Assembly (NCBI GenBank): GCA_945911015.1
Contig: CAMDZW010000018.1
Coordinates: 1 to 64,000 of the forward strand
Reading direction: 5' to 3'
DNA length: 64,000 nucleotides
Source of the DNA: an uncultured Propionibacteriaceae bacterium
GTDB lineage: Bacteria > Actinomycetota > Actinomycetes > Propionibacteriales > Propionibacteriaceae
Numbering within the stretch: position 1 is the stretch's first letter; every line of letters starts with the position of its first letter. Positions 8,213 to 15,591 of this stretch are shown here, in pieces. The position numbers were made by a program, and so were the translations under genes. The notes under the pieces are model-generated. The model worked only from the letters and a program-made list of their open reading frames with translations. It ran no database searches and was not told the origin of the DNA.

Positions 8213-9664
8213 ATGTCCCAGGGGACCGACCAGAAGCTGGCCGATGTCGGCGTGACCGGCCTTGCCGTGATGGGGGCCAATCTCGCCCGCAACTTTGCCC
8301 GCAACGGATTCCGGGTGGCGATCCACAATCGCTCCGCCGCCAAGGTCGACACGTTGATGTCCGAGCACGGCGACGAGGGTGATTTCGTCGCCACCCCAGA
8401 TCTGGCTGATTTCGTGCAGGCGCTGGAGCGTCCACGCAAGGTGATCATCATGGTCCAGGCCGGACCGGGCACCGATGCGGTCATCGACCAGCTGGTCCCG
8501 CTGCTGGAGGACGGCGACATCGTCGTCGATGCCGGCAACGCACACTGGGAGGACACCCGTCGCCGCGAGAAGCGGCTCCGTGAGGCGGGTCTGCGCTTCG
8601 TCGGGGCCGGAGTTTCCGGCGGTGAAGAGGGCGCCCTGCTCGGCCCCTCGATCATGCCCGGTGGGGACACCGAGGCCTATGCGCATCTCGCTCCGATGTT
8701 GGAGAAGATCGCTGCGCAGGTCGACGGCGAGGCCTGCTGCCGTCACATCGGCCCGGATGCTGCCGGACACTTCGTGAAGATGGTCCACAACGGCATCGAG
8801 TATGCCGACATGCAGCTGATCGCCGAGGCCTACGACGTGCTGCGCACCCTCGGTGGGGCCACGCCGACCGAGATCGCCGACATCTTCCGCACCTGGAACA
8901 CCGGCGTCCTGGACTCTTTCCTGATCGAGATCACCGCCACCGTGCTGGACAAGGTCGACGTCCGCACCGGCAAGGCCCTGGTGGACGTCATCCTGGACGC
9001 GGCCGCCCAGAAGGGGACCGGCACCTGGACTGTGCAGTCGGCCCTTGCCCTCGGGGTGCCGACCGGCGCCATCGCCGAGGCTGTCTTCGCGCGCGCCGTG
9101 TCCAGCCAGCCCGCCCAGCGTGCTGCTGTCCTGGACCGTTTCGGTGCTGTCGACGTCACCCCGGCCGCCGATCGTGAAGCGCTGGTCAACGCTGTCGAGC
9201 AGGCTCTGTACGCGTCCAAGATCGTTGCGTACGCCCAGGGCTTCGACCTGATCCGTACCGCCAGCGACGACTTCGCCTGGGGTGTGAAGCCGGGCGATCT
9301 TGCCACCATTTGGCGCGGCGGCTGCATCATCCGAGCCGCGTTCCTGGATCGGATCAAGCAGGCCTACGAGGCCAACCCGTCGCTGCCGAACCTGCTGGTC
9401 GCTCCCGACTTCGCCTCTGACGTCGAGACTGCAGAGTCCTCGTGGCGCTCGGTCGTCGGTCAGGCCGTCGCCAACGGTGTGCCGGTCCCGGCCTTCAGCG
9501 CGTCACTGGCGTACTTCGACTCGCTGCGTCGTGACCGCCTGCCGGCTGCCCTCGTCCAGGGACAGCGTGATCTCTTCGGTGCGCACACCTACAAGCGCAT
9601 TGACGCGGAGGGTTCTTTCCACATCGAGTGGTCCGGCAACGGTGACGAGGTTTCGGCCGACTGA
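8213..9664 (+). CDS. gnd: 6-phosphogluconate dehydrogenase (decarboxylating)
   Basis: 483 residues, the length of the long (homodimeric) Gnd class. The N-terminal Rossmann motif is GLAVMGANLARNFARNG with HNRS following, typical of NADP binding. GVSGGEEGALLGPSIMPGG and HNGIEYADMQLIAEAYD carry the substrate and catalytic residues, including Lys in HFVKMVHNGIEY. The C-terminus ends with the RTHTY-like tail (GAHTYKRID). It converts 6-phosphogluconate to ribulose 5-phosphate, CO2 and NADPH in the oxidative pentose phosphate pathway. The ATG has a strong GAAGGAGGG site. It stands alone, followed by a strong hairpin. Confidence 0.96.
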   Translation: MSQGTDQKLADVGVTGLAVMGANLARNFARNGFRVAIHNRSAAKVDTLMSEHGDEGDFVATPDLADFVQALERPRKVIIMVQAGPGTDAVIDQLVPLLEDGDIVVDAGNAHWEDTRRREKRLREAGLRFVGAGVSGGEEGALLGPSIMPGGDTEAYAHLAPMLEKIAAQVDGEACCRHIGPDAAGHFVKMVHNGIEYADMQLIAEAYDVLRTLGGATPTEIADIFRTWNTGVLDSFLIEITATVLDKVDVRTGKALVDVILDAAAQKGTGTWTVQSALALGVPTGAIAEAVFARAVSSQPAQRAAVLDRFGAVDVTPAADREALVNAVEQALYASKIVAYAQGFDLIRTASDDFAWGVKPGDLATIWRGGCIIRAAFLDRIKQAYEANPSLPNLLVAPDFASDVETAESSWRSVVGQAVANGVPVPAFSASLAYFDSLRRDRLPAALVQGQRDLFGAHTYKRIDAEGSFHIEWSGNGDEVSAD

Positions 9665-9677
9665 CACTTCCCGACAC

Positions 9678-9717
9678 ACGAGCCCCGGACGACCGCCACG
9701 GATCGTCCGGGGCTCGT
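9678..9717. terminator. Bidirectional terminator after gnd
   Basis: A perfect 15-bp stem (ACGAGCCCCGGACGA / TCGTCCGGGGCTCGT) with a 10-base loop lies between gnd and the converging metallophosphoesterase gene. Confidence 0.85.
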
Positions 9718-9723
9718 GACGTC

Positions 9724-10626
9724 TCAGGTGCCGAGATCGAGATCCAGGTCGTAGCCTTCGCGATCATCCACCTGACCCGTGGTCGGATGGATGACACACG
9801 AGCGGAGTCGGCGTGCGGCGAGGTCGACGGCGACGATCCGGAACCGGCCCTCTCCATTGCGTTCGGCACCCTGCCAGTTCTGGAAGGACTGCAGCACGGC
9901 CTGGCCGACATCAGAACGATCGATCCGGTGGGCGACATGGTCCCAGACATGGTGCCCGGAGAAGACAGCCAGAACGTTGCCGTGATGGCGCAGCAGCTTC
10001 TGCCAGACCTGTTCGCCGTCGTTGCCGTCCTGGGTGCCGACATAGTCGTGTGGATGATGGGCACAGCCTGGCCGGGTCCGCTCACCGTCGATGAAGAGGT
10101 GGGCGTGGGTGTTGACGACCACCTGGTGATCCGGGTGGGCGGCCAGCAGTTCTGCGGCCCAGGCCAACACCTCGTCGCGCGGAGCGAACTCCAACGACAG
10201 GAAGCCGAGATTTCCTTGTGGAGCAGAGATCGTGGTCCAGCTGTTCTCGATGCCGCCCGGTTCGAAGGTGACAGCATCGGGGGCGACCAGTGGAGTAAAT
10301 CGCTGACGAAACAGCGTGAGTGACCTGGAGGACTGGAGCTGGTCGTCATAATCATGGTTGCCCGAGCTGATCAGCATCGGCAGGCCCGCAGCGGCGATCG
10401 GCCCCAGCCCGGCCGCTGCACGGTCGTACTCATCGGGGTCGTCGCCGCCACGGTCCACCACGTCACCGACATGAAGCACCATCTGCACGTTCCACGGCTC
10501 TCTGGCCGCCAGGACCTGCTCGGCCAGTGGCCCGTAGAGCTCAGGATGGTTGTTGCTCAGCCCTTGGGTGTCAGGGATGACGATGAACGACACTTCGTGC
10601 GCGGCCGCAGACATGGCATCGATCAT
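9724..10626 (-). CDS. Calcineurin-type metallophosphoesterase
   Basis: 300 residues with the calcineurin phosphoesterase motif order: IPDTQG (metal ligands in block I), HVGDVVDRG (GDxxDRG, block II), SSGNHDYDD (GNHD, block III), then a His-rich VVNTHAHLFIDG and FSGHHVWDH (blocks IV and V). No export signal was seen, so it is probably cytoplasmic. The start at 10626 or an in-frame ATG 12 bases downstream are both possible; neither has a good ribosome site. It lies 33 bases after the 49-residue basic protein and may be translated from the same message. The substrate (phosphodiester, nucleotide or sugar phosphate) cannot be told. Confidence 0.83.
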   Translation of the reverse strand: MIDAMSAAAHEVSFIVIPDTQGLSNNHPELYGPLAEQVLAAREPWNVQMVLHVGDVVDRGGDDPDEYDRAAAGLGPIAAAGLPMLISSGNHDYDDQLQSSRSLTLFRQRFTPLVAPDAVTFEPGGIENSWTTISAPQGNLGFLSLEFAPRDEVLAWAAELLAAHPDHQVVVNTHAHLFIDGERTRPGCAHHPHDYVGTQDGNDGEQVWQKLLRHHGNVLAVFSGHHVWDHVAHRIDRSDVGQAVLQSFQNWQGAERNGEGRFRIVAVDLAARRLRSCVIHPTTGQVDDREGYDLDLDLGT

Positions 10627-10659
10627 GTCACGCGGGACTTGATCCGGATGCGTCGCATC

Positions 10660-10809
10660 TCATCGGGGGCGTGAGGCCCGACGGGGCGTGCGACCGGTCT
10701 GCTTCAGCTTCTTGGCGGCGTGTGTTTCTCGCCAACGGTGATGAGCCCGTTCGGACTTGCTCCGTTCGGACTCCTGGGGATACCAACTCAGGGGTCGATA
10801 GGAATACAT
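10660..10809 (-). CDS. Small basic protein A (49 aa), paralogue of the protein at 13010-13135
   Basis: 49 residues with an excellent AGGAG site five bases before the ATG at 10809. The protein is strongly basic and rich in Arg, Lys, Ser and Trp, ending in TPRRASRPR, with no membrane segment. The middle, ESERSKSERAHHRW, aligns almost position by position with ESEQSKSRRANQRW of the 41-residue protein at 13010-13135; both then have AA and an Arg-rich tail. Two diverged copies with good ribosome sites argue that this is a real gene. It sits upstream of a metallophosphoesterase and downstream of the hairpin-rich leader at 10888-10948. Function unknown; nucleic-acid or phosphate binding through the basic surface is only a guess. 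Confidence 0.7.
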   Translation of the reverse strand: MYSYRPLSWYPQESERSKSERAHHRWRETHAAKKLKQTGRTPRRASRPR

Positions 10810-10887
10810 GGTTGCTCCTGGGTGACCACGTCCGGGCATGGCTGCGCCACGGGACATGGGAGAGATTGCTGTGGTGTTGGCGGGACG

Positions 10888-10948
10888 CCGTACGGCGCCC
10901 CGGTCATCGGCTCACTCAGGAGGCGATGACCGGAAGAGCGCCGTACGG
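10888..10948. terminator. Two-tier hairpin in the 10810-11200 intergenic region
   Basis: An outer stem CCGTACGGCGC / GCGCCGTACGG (11 bp) encloses an inner stem CCGGTCATCG / CGATGACCGG (10 bp) with a 14-base loop. It lies about 250 bases past the end of SBP2 and 79 bases before the start of small protein A. It may terminate the SBP2 transcript or structure the leader of the small-protein message. Nothing else coding was seen in the 391-base gap. Confidence 0.6.
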
Positions 10949-11151
10949 GTCAGTGAAATTCACCACGATGAGGCCACCTCCTTCCGGTCGGGCGACCGAT
11001 CGTCGCCGTCTGGAAAGAACGGTAGACCCATCCCGTACGAGGGGCAACGGGTTATTTGGAGCAGGTCGGTGGGGGCAGCGCTGCAGGGGTGGCACACCAT
11101 CTGCGAGCCTACTGCCGAGGCTGATGCGGACCGACCGTCCGAACGGCCGAT

Positions 11152-11195
11152 GGGCGGGGCGACCGCGCTCCCCAGAAGTGCCGCCGACCCCGCCC
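11152..11195 (-). terminator. Hairpin just after SBP2
   Basis: GGGCGGGG and CCCCGCCC form an 8-bp GC stem ending six bases downstream of the SBP2 stop codon, with a 28-base loop that can partly pair further. Likely a terminator or 3' stabiliser. Confidence 0.45.
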
Positions 11196-11200
11196 GCTGA

Positions 11201-12850
11201 TCAGCCGGCAGCCTCGATTGCGGCGAGGTACTCGTCACGGATCTTGTCGCCCACGACGGAGCGCCAGTTCGACACGGCCTTGTCCCATTCGTCGAGCGTC
11301 TTGCGTCCCTGCATGATCTCGCGCTGGGTGTCGAGCAACTTGCGCTGTTCGGTGGCACCACGGCCGTTGTCAGTGTCGGAGAAGAACCCGGTCACTGCAT
11401 TGGCTTCACCGGTGGGCAGTACGGCCTGCAGGTACTCGTGCTGGCGCTGGACGAGGTCACGGTTGCCGGGGATCAGTAGCTGGGCGCTGGCCTGGCCACC
11501 GAGGTAACCGACGGAGAATCGTTCGTTCTCCATCGTCTTGGTCGCCACTGGAGTGCCATTCTCGAGGGTGTAGTGCACGTCCTCGGTGCCGTAGTTGACC
11601 GTCATCCACTCGGTGGTGCCCAGCGGGGAAGCGACGTAGTCCATCACACGCAAGATCTCTCGCACTCGGTCGGGCGAAGCTGTCTTGGTGATCGCGGAGT
11701 AGGCCGGATAGCCGGCCGAGGCGAGGTGCTTGATGGCCAGACCGCCACCGTCCCACTTCGGGGTGGCGATGCCCCTGACGTCGTACTCGGGGAACTGCCG
11801 CTGATGGGTGCCCCAGCCGGGCACTCCGTCGATGTAGAGAGCGGTCGTGCCGGCGTCCCACCAGACCTTGTTGTTGGTCGGATCCGAGAACGAGAGCGGA
11901 TGCATGTAGCCGGCTTCCCAGATCTTGATGAACTGTTCGATCGCAGCCTTGGCCTCCTCCGTCTCCCACTGGTGGACCAAGGTGTCGCCCTGCTTGCGCC
12001 AGGTGTTCGGGGCGCCGAACATCTCGTTCAGGATCGGCAGCAACCAACCCTGCGGGTCGGAGCCAACGGCGTAGCGGTCGTCGCCGGGGACGGTGAGCTG
12101 CTTCAGCATCTCCACGAAGTCGTCACCATTGGTGAGCTCCGGGGTGCCTTCGATGCCGAGCTCGTCCATCAGATCGCCACGGCCGAGCACGGTGATCCCG
12201 GAACCCGAGGGGCGGGCCAGGGTGACGCCCCAGAGGCGGCCGTTGAGGACATTGCCCTTCCAGACCTCGGGATTCACCGCGGCCAGGTTTGGGTACTCCT
12301 CCACCTTGTCCCCGCCGATGAACTCACTGAGGTCGTGGAATTTCGTCTCCAACAGCTGGTTGAGCTGCGGCACGGCGACGACCTGCATGATCTCGGGCAG
12401 GTCACCGCCCGCGACCGTCACCTGGAACTTGTCGGTGAACTCACCGAAGCCACCCCAGGTCATGTCGAACTCGGTGCCGGCGTCGGCGGCGATCTGCTGG
12501 TAGTACTGGTTCTTGTCGAAGGCCGTCGCCGGGGCATTGCCCTGCAGCAACATGCTGATCGGAGCGACCTCGGGCAGCGGAAAGCGGTCACTGGTGATCG
12601 GATCGCTGGGCAAGGAGGCGAACCCGGCCGGGACACCGTTCTCGCCGGCCGGGAAGTCAGGATCTGCACCGGTGAAGGGAATGTGGTTGGGCAGCAGCGC
12701 ATCTTCGGTCGAGCCGCCGCCATTGCCGCCACCGCCTCCGGTGCCGTTGTCTGAGTCCGTCCGGCAACCAGCGACGGCGAGCGCAGCCAAGCCGCCAACG
12801 GCACAGAAGCTGCGGCGGCTCAGCCCAAGGGTGGTGTCTTTGATGGTCAT
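11201..12850 (-). CDS. Large carbohydrate ABC transporter substrate-binding lipoprotein (SBP2)
   Basis: 549 residues, ATG at 12850 preceded by AGGAAGAGGAAC. The leader has SRRSFCAVGG and a lipobox AVAGC near residue 29; a Gly/Asn-rich linker follows. It is paralogous to SBP1 (shared FPLPEVAPISMLLQGNAPA-type N-lobe, GWLLPILNEMFGAPNTW, DRVREILRVMDYVASPLGT and LVQRQHEYLQAVLP), and like it belongs to the large LplA/YtcQ group. The central WWDAGTTALYIDG parallels WFRAGTTPLLVQT of SBP1. It lacks adjacent permeases. The genes around it encode small basic proteins and phosphoesterases. The ligand is unknown; a complex or phosphorylated oligosaccharide would fit the neighbourhood. Confidence 0.87.
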   Translation of the reverse strand: MTIKDTTLGLSRRSFCAVGGLAALAVAGCRTDSDNGTGGGGGNGGGSTEDALLPNHIPFTGADPDFPAGENGVPAGFASLPSDPITSDRFPLPEVAPISMLLQGNAPATAFDKNQYYQQIAADAGTEFDMTWGGFGEFTDKFQVTVAGGDLPEIMQVVAVPQLNQLLETKFHDLSEFIGGDKVEEYPNLAAVNPEVWKGNVLNGRLWGVTLARPSGSGITVLGRGDLMDELGIEGTPELTNGDDFVEMLKQLTVPGDDRYAVGSDPQGWLLPILNEMFGAPNTWRKQGDTLVHQWETEEAKAAIEQFIKIWEAGYMHPLSFSDPTNNKVWWDAGTTALYIDGVPGWGTHQRQFPEYDVRGIATPKWDGGGLAIKHLASAGYPAYSAITKTASPDRVREILRVMDYVASPLGTTEWMTVNYGTEDVHYTLENGTPVATKTMENERFSVGYLGGQASAQLLIPGNRDLVQRQHEYLQAVLPTGEANAVTGFFSDTDNGRGATEQRKLLDTQREIMQGRKTLDEWDKAVSNWRSVVGDKIRDEYLAAIEAAG

Positions 12851-12869
12851 TGATGTTCCTCTTCCTCAT

Positions 12870-12890
12870 GAGATGAGTGAAAGTCATCTC
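12870..12890. promoter_or_regulatory. Inverted repeat upstream of SBP2
   Basis: GAGATGA-N7-TCATCTC lies 20 bases before the SBP2 start. Its TGAGATG half-site recurs in the inverted repeat at 13277-13295 upstream of the 41-residue protein gene, which suggests a shared regulator. The regulator is not identified. Confidence 0.4.
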
Positions 12891-13009
12891 GCGCCAAGGG
12901 TAGTCAAGGAACGACTCCAGCTCGCCTCGTGGAGAGCCGCGGTGGACAGACACCGGGTCACGATGTGATCACGGCGTGATCAGGCCCGTTCTGGTGGGGC
13001 AGGAGGGGG

Positions 13010-13135
13010 TCAGCGGGAACGGCGCCGGGTCGGCACCGCCGCCTGGGCCTGCAGCCAACGCTGGTTGGCGCGGCGGCTCTTGGACTGCTCGGACTCAAAG
13101 CGCTGCCAGGCGCCGAGAAGCGGAATGATGGTCAT
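13010..13135 (-). CDS. Small basic protein B (41 aa), paralogue of the protein at 10660-10809
   Basis: 41 residues in the gap between SBP2 and the metallophosphatase gene. The ATG at 13135 has a clean AGGAG site eight bases upstream. The protein is basic, with a Pro/Leu/Trp start (PLLGAWQRF), the core ESEQSKSRRANQRW, then AQAA and an Arg-rich end (PTRRRSR). The core matches ESERSKSERAHHRW of the 49-residue protein on the other side of SBP2. No signal or membrane segment. The gene is the first after a 241-base gap holding a candidate operator and lies 159 bases before SBP2, so it may head that transcript. Function unknown. Confidence 0.7.
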   Translation of the reverse strand: MTIIPLLGAWQRFESEQSKSRRANQRWLQAQAAVPTRRRSR

Positions 13136-13276
13136 GGGCGGGTACTCCTTGGGTGCTGGGTACGTCAGTGGGCATGCGAGGACGCACGGGATCGCCGTCC
13201 GTCATCGGTGGGGTGGTCTCGTGTCGGGGAACGTGCCGGCGGTTGCCGGGTTCACACCCGTCGGTGAAACCGAAGA

Positions 13277-13295
13277 CATCTTACATCGTGAGATG
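13277..13295. promoter_or_regulatory. Inverted repeat upstream of small protein B
   Basis: CATCTTACATCGTGAGATG pairs CATCTTAC with GTGAGATG (one mismatch) around a 3-base centre. It is about 140 bases before the 41-residue gene, in a gap without other genes, and shares its TGAGATG half-site with the repeat at 12870-12890. Confidence 0.4.
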
Positions 13296-13334
13296 GGTTG
13301 GTGGCAAACCCTCACGGCCCGCACAAACCCTGCA

Positions 13335-13386
13335 GTGGTCAGGGCAGGTTCGTGTGGTCGGGGCAGGTTCGTGTGGTCAGGGCAGG
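13335..13386. repeat. 19-bp tandem repeat overlapping a gene end
   Basis: Two full copies of GTGGTCRGGGCAGGTTCGT (13335-13353 and 13354-13372) are followed by a 14-base partial copy that contains the stop codon of the metallophosphatase gene. It looks like a local duplication of the gene's 3' end. Confidence 0.8.
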
Positions 13387-15569
13387 GGGTAGCTGCGGAG
13401 CTCGCCACCCATCGTCGCCACGATGTAGTGGCTCTCGTCCGCTGAGAGGGCTGGGCTGGAGAAGACATAGTCGGGTGCGAGCTGCCCCAGGACCCGACTG
13501 GTCCGGGCATCGAGGTCAACCAGGGCGACCAGGCCCCCGGCACCGGTGAGGATCATCTCGGAGCCGCGGAACAGGAAGTCGGCGTTCTTCTGGTACGGGA
13601 TGGTGTCCAGTTCGAAGTCGCTGTCGCCGGTGTCAGGGTCGAGCATCATCACCCGTCCCACCTCGCTGACCGCCAGGATCCGCTCACCCCTCATGCGTGG
13701 GGCCGGGCAGACACCGAAGGGCTCGTTGCGTTCCCAGATGACCTCTCCGTCGCTGCGACGCACGGCTCGGAGCAGGTCAGTGCTGCCGGCCAGGACCGCA
13801 TCCCCGGGCAGCGGCGCTCGCCGGCCCTGCCAGGGCCCATAGATCAACGTGCGGTAGCTGTCGGTGCGCCCACCGGACTGATCGACGCTCCATCCGGGCT
13901 CGCCGGTGTGGGCGTCGAAGGACCAGACACATCCGTCGCTCAGACCGAGATAGATCTGCTCGCCATCGCACAGGGCCGGTCCGGTACTGATCCCGGCGAG
14001 TTCCTGACGCCACAGGATGGACCCGGAATCGCTGTCCACACAGAACAAGGTGTCGACCGCCAGGGCCAGGACCACGCTTGCATCGTCGATCGTGGCGGTG
14101 GCCAGGTCGGACATCACCGGGGCACCAAGGTCAGTGCGCCACAACAGATCGCCGGTCCTGGAGTCCAGCGCGTAGACATGATGATCTGCTGAGGGAAGAA
14201 AGATCTGGTGCCGGTCGGCGAGTGCGGCCGGATCGTTGTGGACCGGACCGATGAGGGCAGTCCAGACACGTCGCGCACGTCGCTTCTCATTCCGGACGGC
14301 CAGGACATGTCCCGAGGTGCTGGCGCTGATGACCAGGTCGCCGTCCTGGACGAGGGCAGCGGTCACGCTGCCACGGAGCCGGGTGGTCCAGGCCGGGGTG
14401 AAGCCGGGTGCCTCGAAGTGGATTGTGGTGTGCCACAGGTCGCCGCCGGTGTTGGCCACCACCGGTGTGCCGGTCACCCGGATGAAGACTCGATTCTGTC
14501 CGGCCGGCACGTCGGTGAGGTCGAGGGTGGTGGACCAGTCGGTGCCGTCCGAGGTGAGCTCGGTGTAGTTGTCCACGTTCCCCGAGCCCAGTGTGGGGCC
14601 CATGACCGCAGCCTGGACCAACGCGACCTCGACATCGGATCGGAGGGTGACCGCGACCTGGAGCTGGTCGCCGTCGATCGACACCGATGCCTGCTCCGGC
14701 TGGAGCCGGTTGCGGTCGCCCGGCGCGAGGTCGATCGGTGGCAGCTGACGCCGCCCCGGCTCGAACTCGGGTCGGGTCGGATCGGCGATGTCGACGCGTT
14801 CGACCTCCAGTAAGTCACTGTCGGTGGTGCGGTGTCGCGTCAACAGGTAATAGCCGGGAGTATCGCCGTTCGACACCCCGGTCAGCTCGGTCATGCCATT
14901 GACGACATTGTCCCGTTCGCTGTGGATGTGGCCGCACAGGAAGGCGTTGACGCCGTACTCGGTGAACAGGTCGAGCACCTTGTCGGCATTGCGGATCTGG
15001 TTCGGCGTCAGAGCCAGGACGTGGTGTCCGACGACGAGGATCGGCCGTCCCTTGGCCTTGGCCAGATCCTCACGCAGCCAGCTGAGCTCCTCTGGGGAGT
15101 AGTCGGCCACGCCCTGCTGGTGGATCGACGGATTGGTGAACACCACATGGAGGTCGTCGAGATCGATCGAATGGTGCAGCGGTCCGATCTCGGCCCGGTA
15201 GGCGGCGTAGTTGTCGACGATCCAGGCCGCTTCGTGATTGCCAGGCACATGGTGGACGCGGCTGAGGAAGGACTCCGGAAACATCCCGGTCCAGGCGCGG
15301 AGCTCGTCGGCGCTGCCGTGTTCAGTGAGGTCGCCACCGTGGATCACAAGGTCAGGGTCGAGCTTGACCAGCGCGTCTGCGGTCGCGCGAGCACGTGCGG
15401 TCTTGTCCGGTGATGCCTCGGGATTCACATGGACATCGGTGACAAAGGCGATGACCTGTCCACCCTCGTCGCCGGCGTGGGCACGAGCAGCTGGCATCGA
15501 AGCCAGAAGAGGCAACGGTGCTGCGGCGAACAGACTGCGGCGTCGGATGGTGACGGCATTGCCGGACAT
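13377..15569 (-). CDS. Secreted metallophosphatase with PQQ-like beta-propeller
   Basis: 730 residues from the ATG at 15569, 22 bases after the upstream oxidoreductase gene ends. An RRRSLFAAAPLPLLA Tat-type signal ends near ARAHA. The first half is a calcineurin-type phosphoesterase: FVTDVHVN, IHGGDLTEHGS, VPGNHEA, VGHHVLAL and CGHIHSE give blocks I-V. The second half (about residues 400-730) has repeated Trp-rich blades with D-G-L-W motifs (TGDLLWRTDLGAP, SGSILWRQELAG, TGEPGWSVD, DGEVIWERNEPFG), i.e. a PQQ-like beta-propeller. The propeller probably binds a polymer or partner, placing the phosphatase outside the cell. It is cotranscribed with an FAD oxidoreductase and an alkaline-phosphatase-superfamily enzyme, suggesting processing of a phosphorylated or sugar-phosphate substrate. 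Confidence 0.82.
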   Translation of the reverse strand: MSGNAVTIRRRSLFAAAPLPLLASMPAARAHAGDEGGQVIAFVTDVHVNPEASPDKTARARATADALVKLDPDLVIHGGDLTEHGSADELRAWTGMFPESFLSRVHHVPGNHEAAWIVDNYAAYRAEIGPLHHSIDLDDLHVVFTNPSIHQQGVADYSPEELSWLREDLAKAKGRPILVVGHHVLALTPNQIRNADKVLDLFTEYGVNAFLCGHIHSERDNVVNGMTELTGVSNGDTPGYYLLTRHRTTDSDLLEVERVDIADPTRPEFEPGRRQLPPIDLAPGDRNRLQPEQASVSIDGDQLQVAVTLRSDVEVALVQAAVMGPTLGSGNVDNYTELTSDGTDWSTTLDLTDVPAGQNRVFIRVTGTPVVANTGGDLWHTTIHFEAPGFTPAWTTRLRGSVTAALVQDGDLVISASTSGHVLAVRNEKRRARRVWTALIGPVHNDPAALADRHQIFLPSADHHVYALDSRTGDLLWRTDLGAPVMSDLATATIDDASVVLALAVDTLFCVDSDSGSILWRQELAGISTGPALCDGEQIYLGLSDGCVWSFDAHTGEPGWSVDQSGGRTDSYRTLIYGPWQGRRAPLPGDAVLAGSTDLLRAVRRSDGEVIWERNEPFGVCPAPRMRGERILAVSEVGRVMMLDPDTGDSDFELDTIPYQKNADFLFRGSEMILTGAGGLVALVDLDARTSRVLGQLAPDYVFSSPALSADESHYIVATMGGELRSYPLP

Positions 15570-15591
15570 GAGCGCAACTCTCTGGGAGGAG

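Noticed and set aside
13335..13386. CRISPR-like repeat
   Set aside because: Contiguous 19-bp tandem units without spacers and no cas genes.
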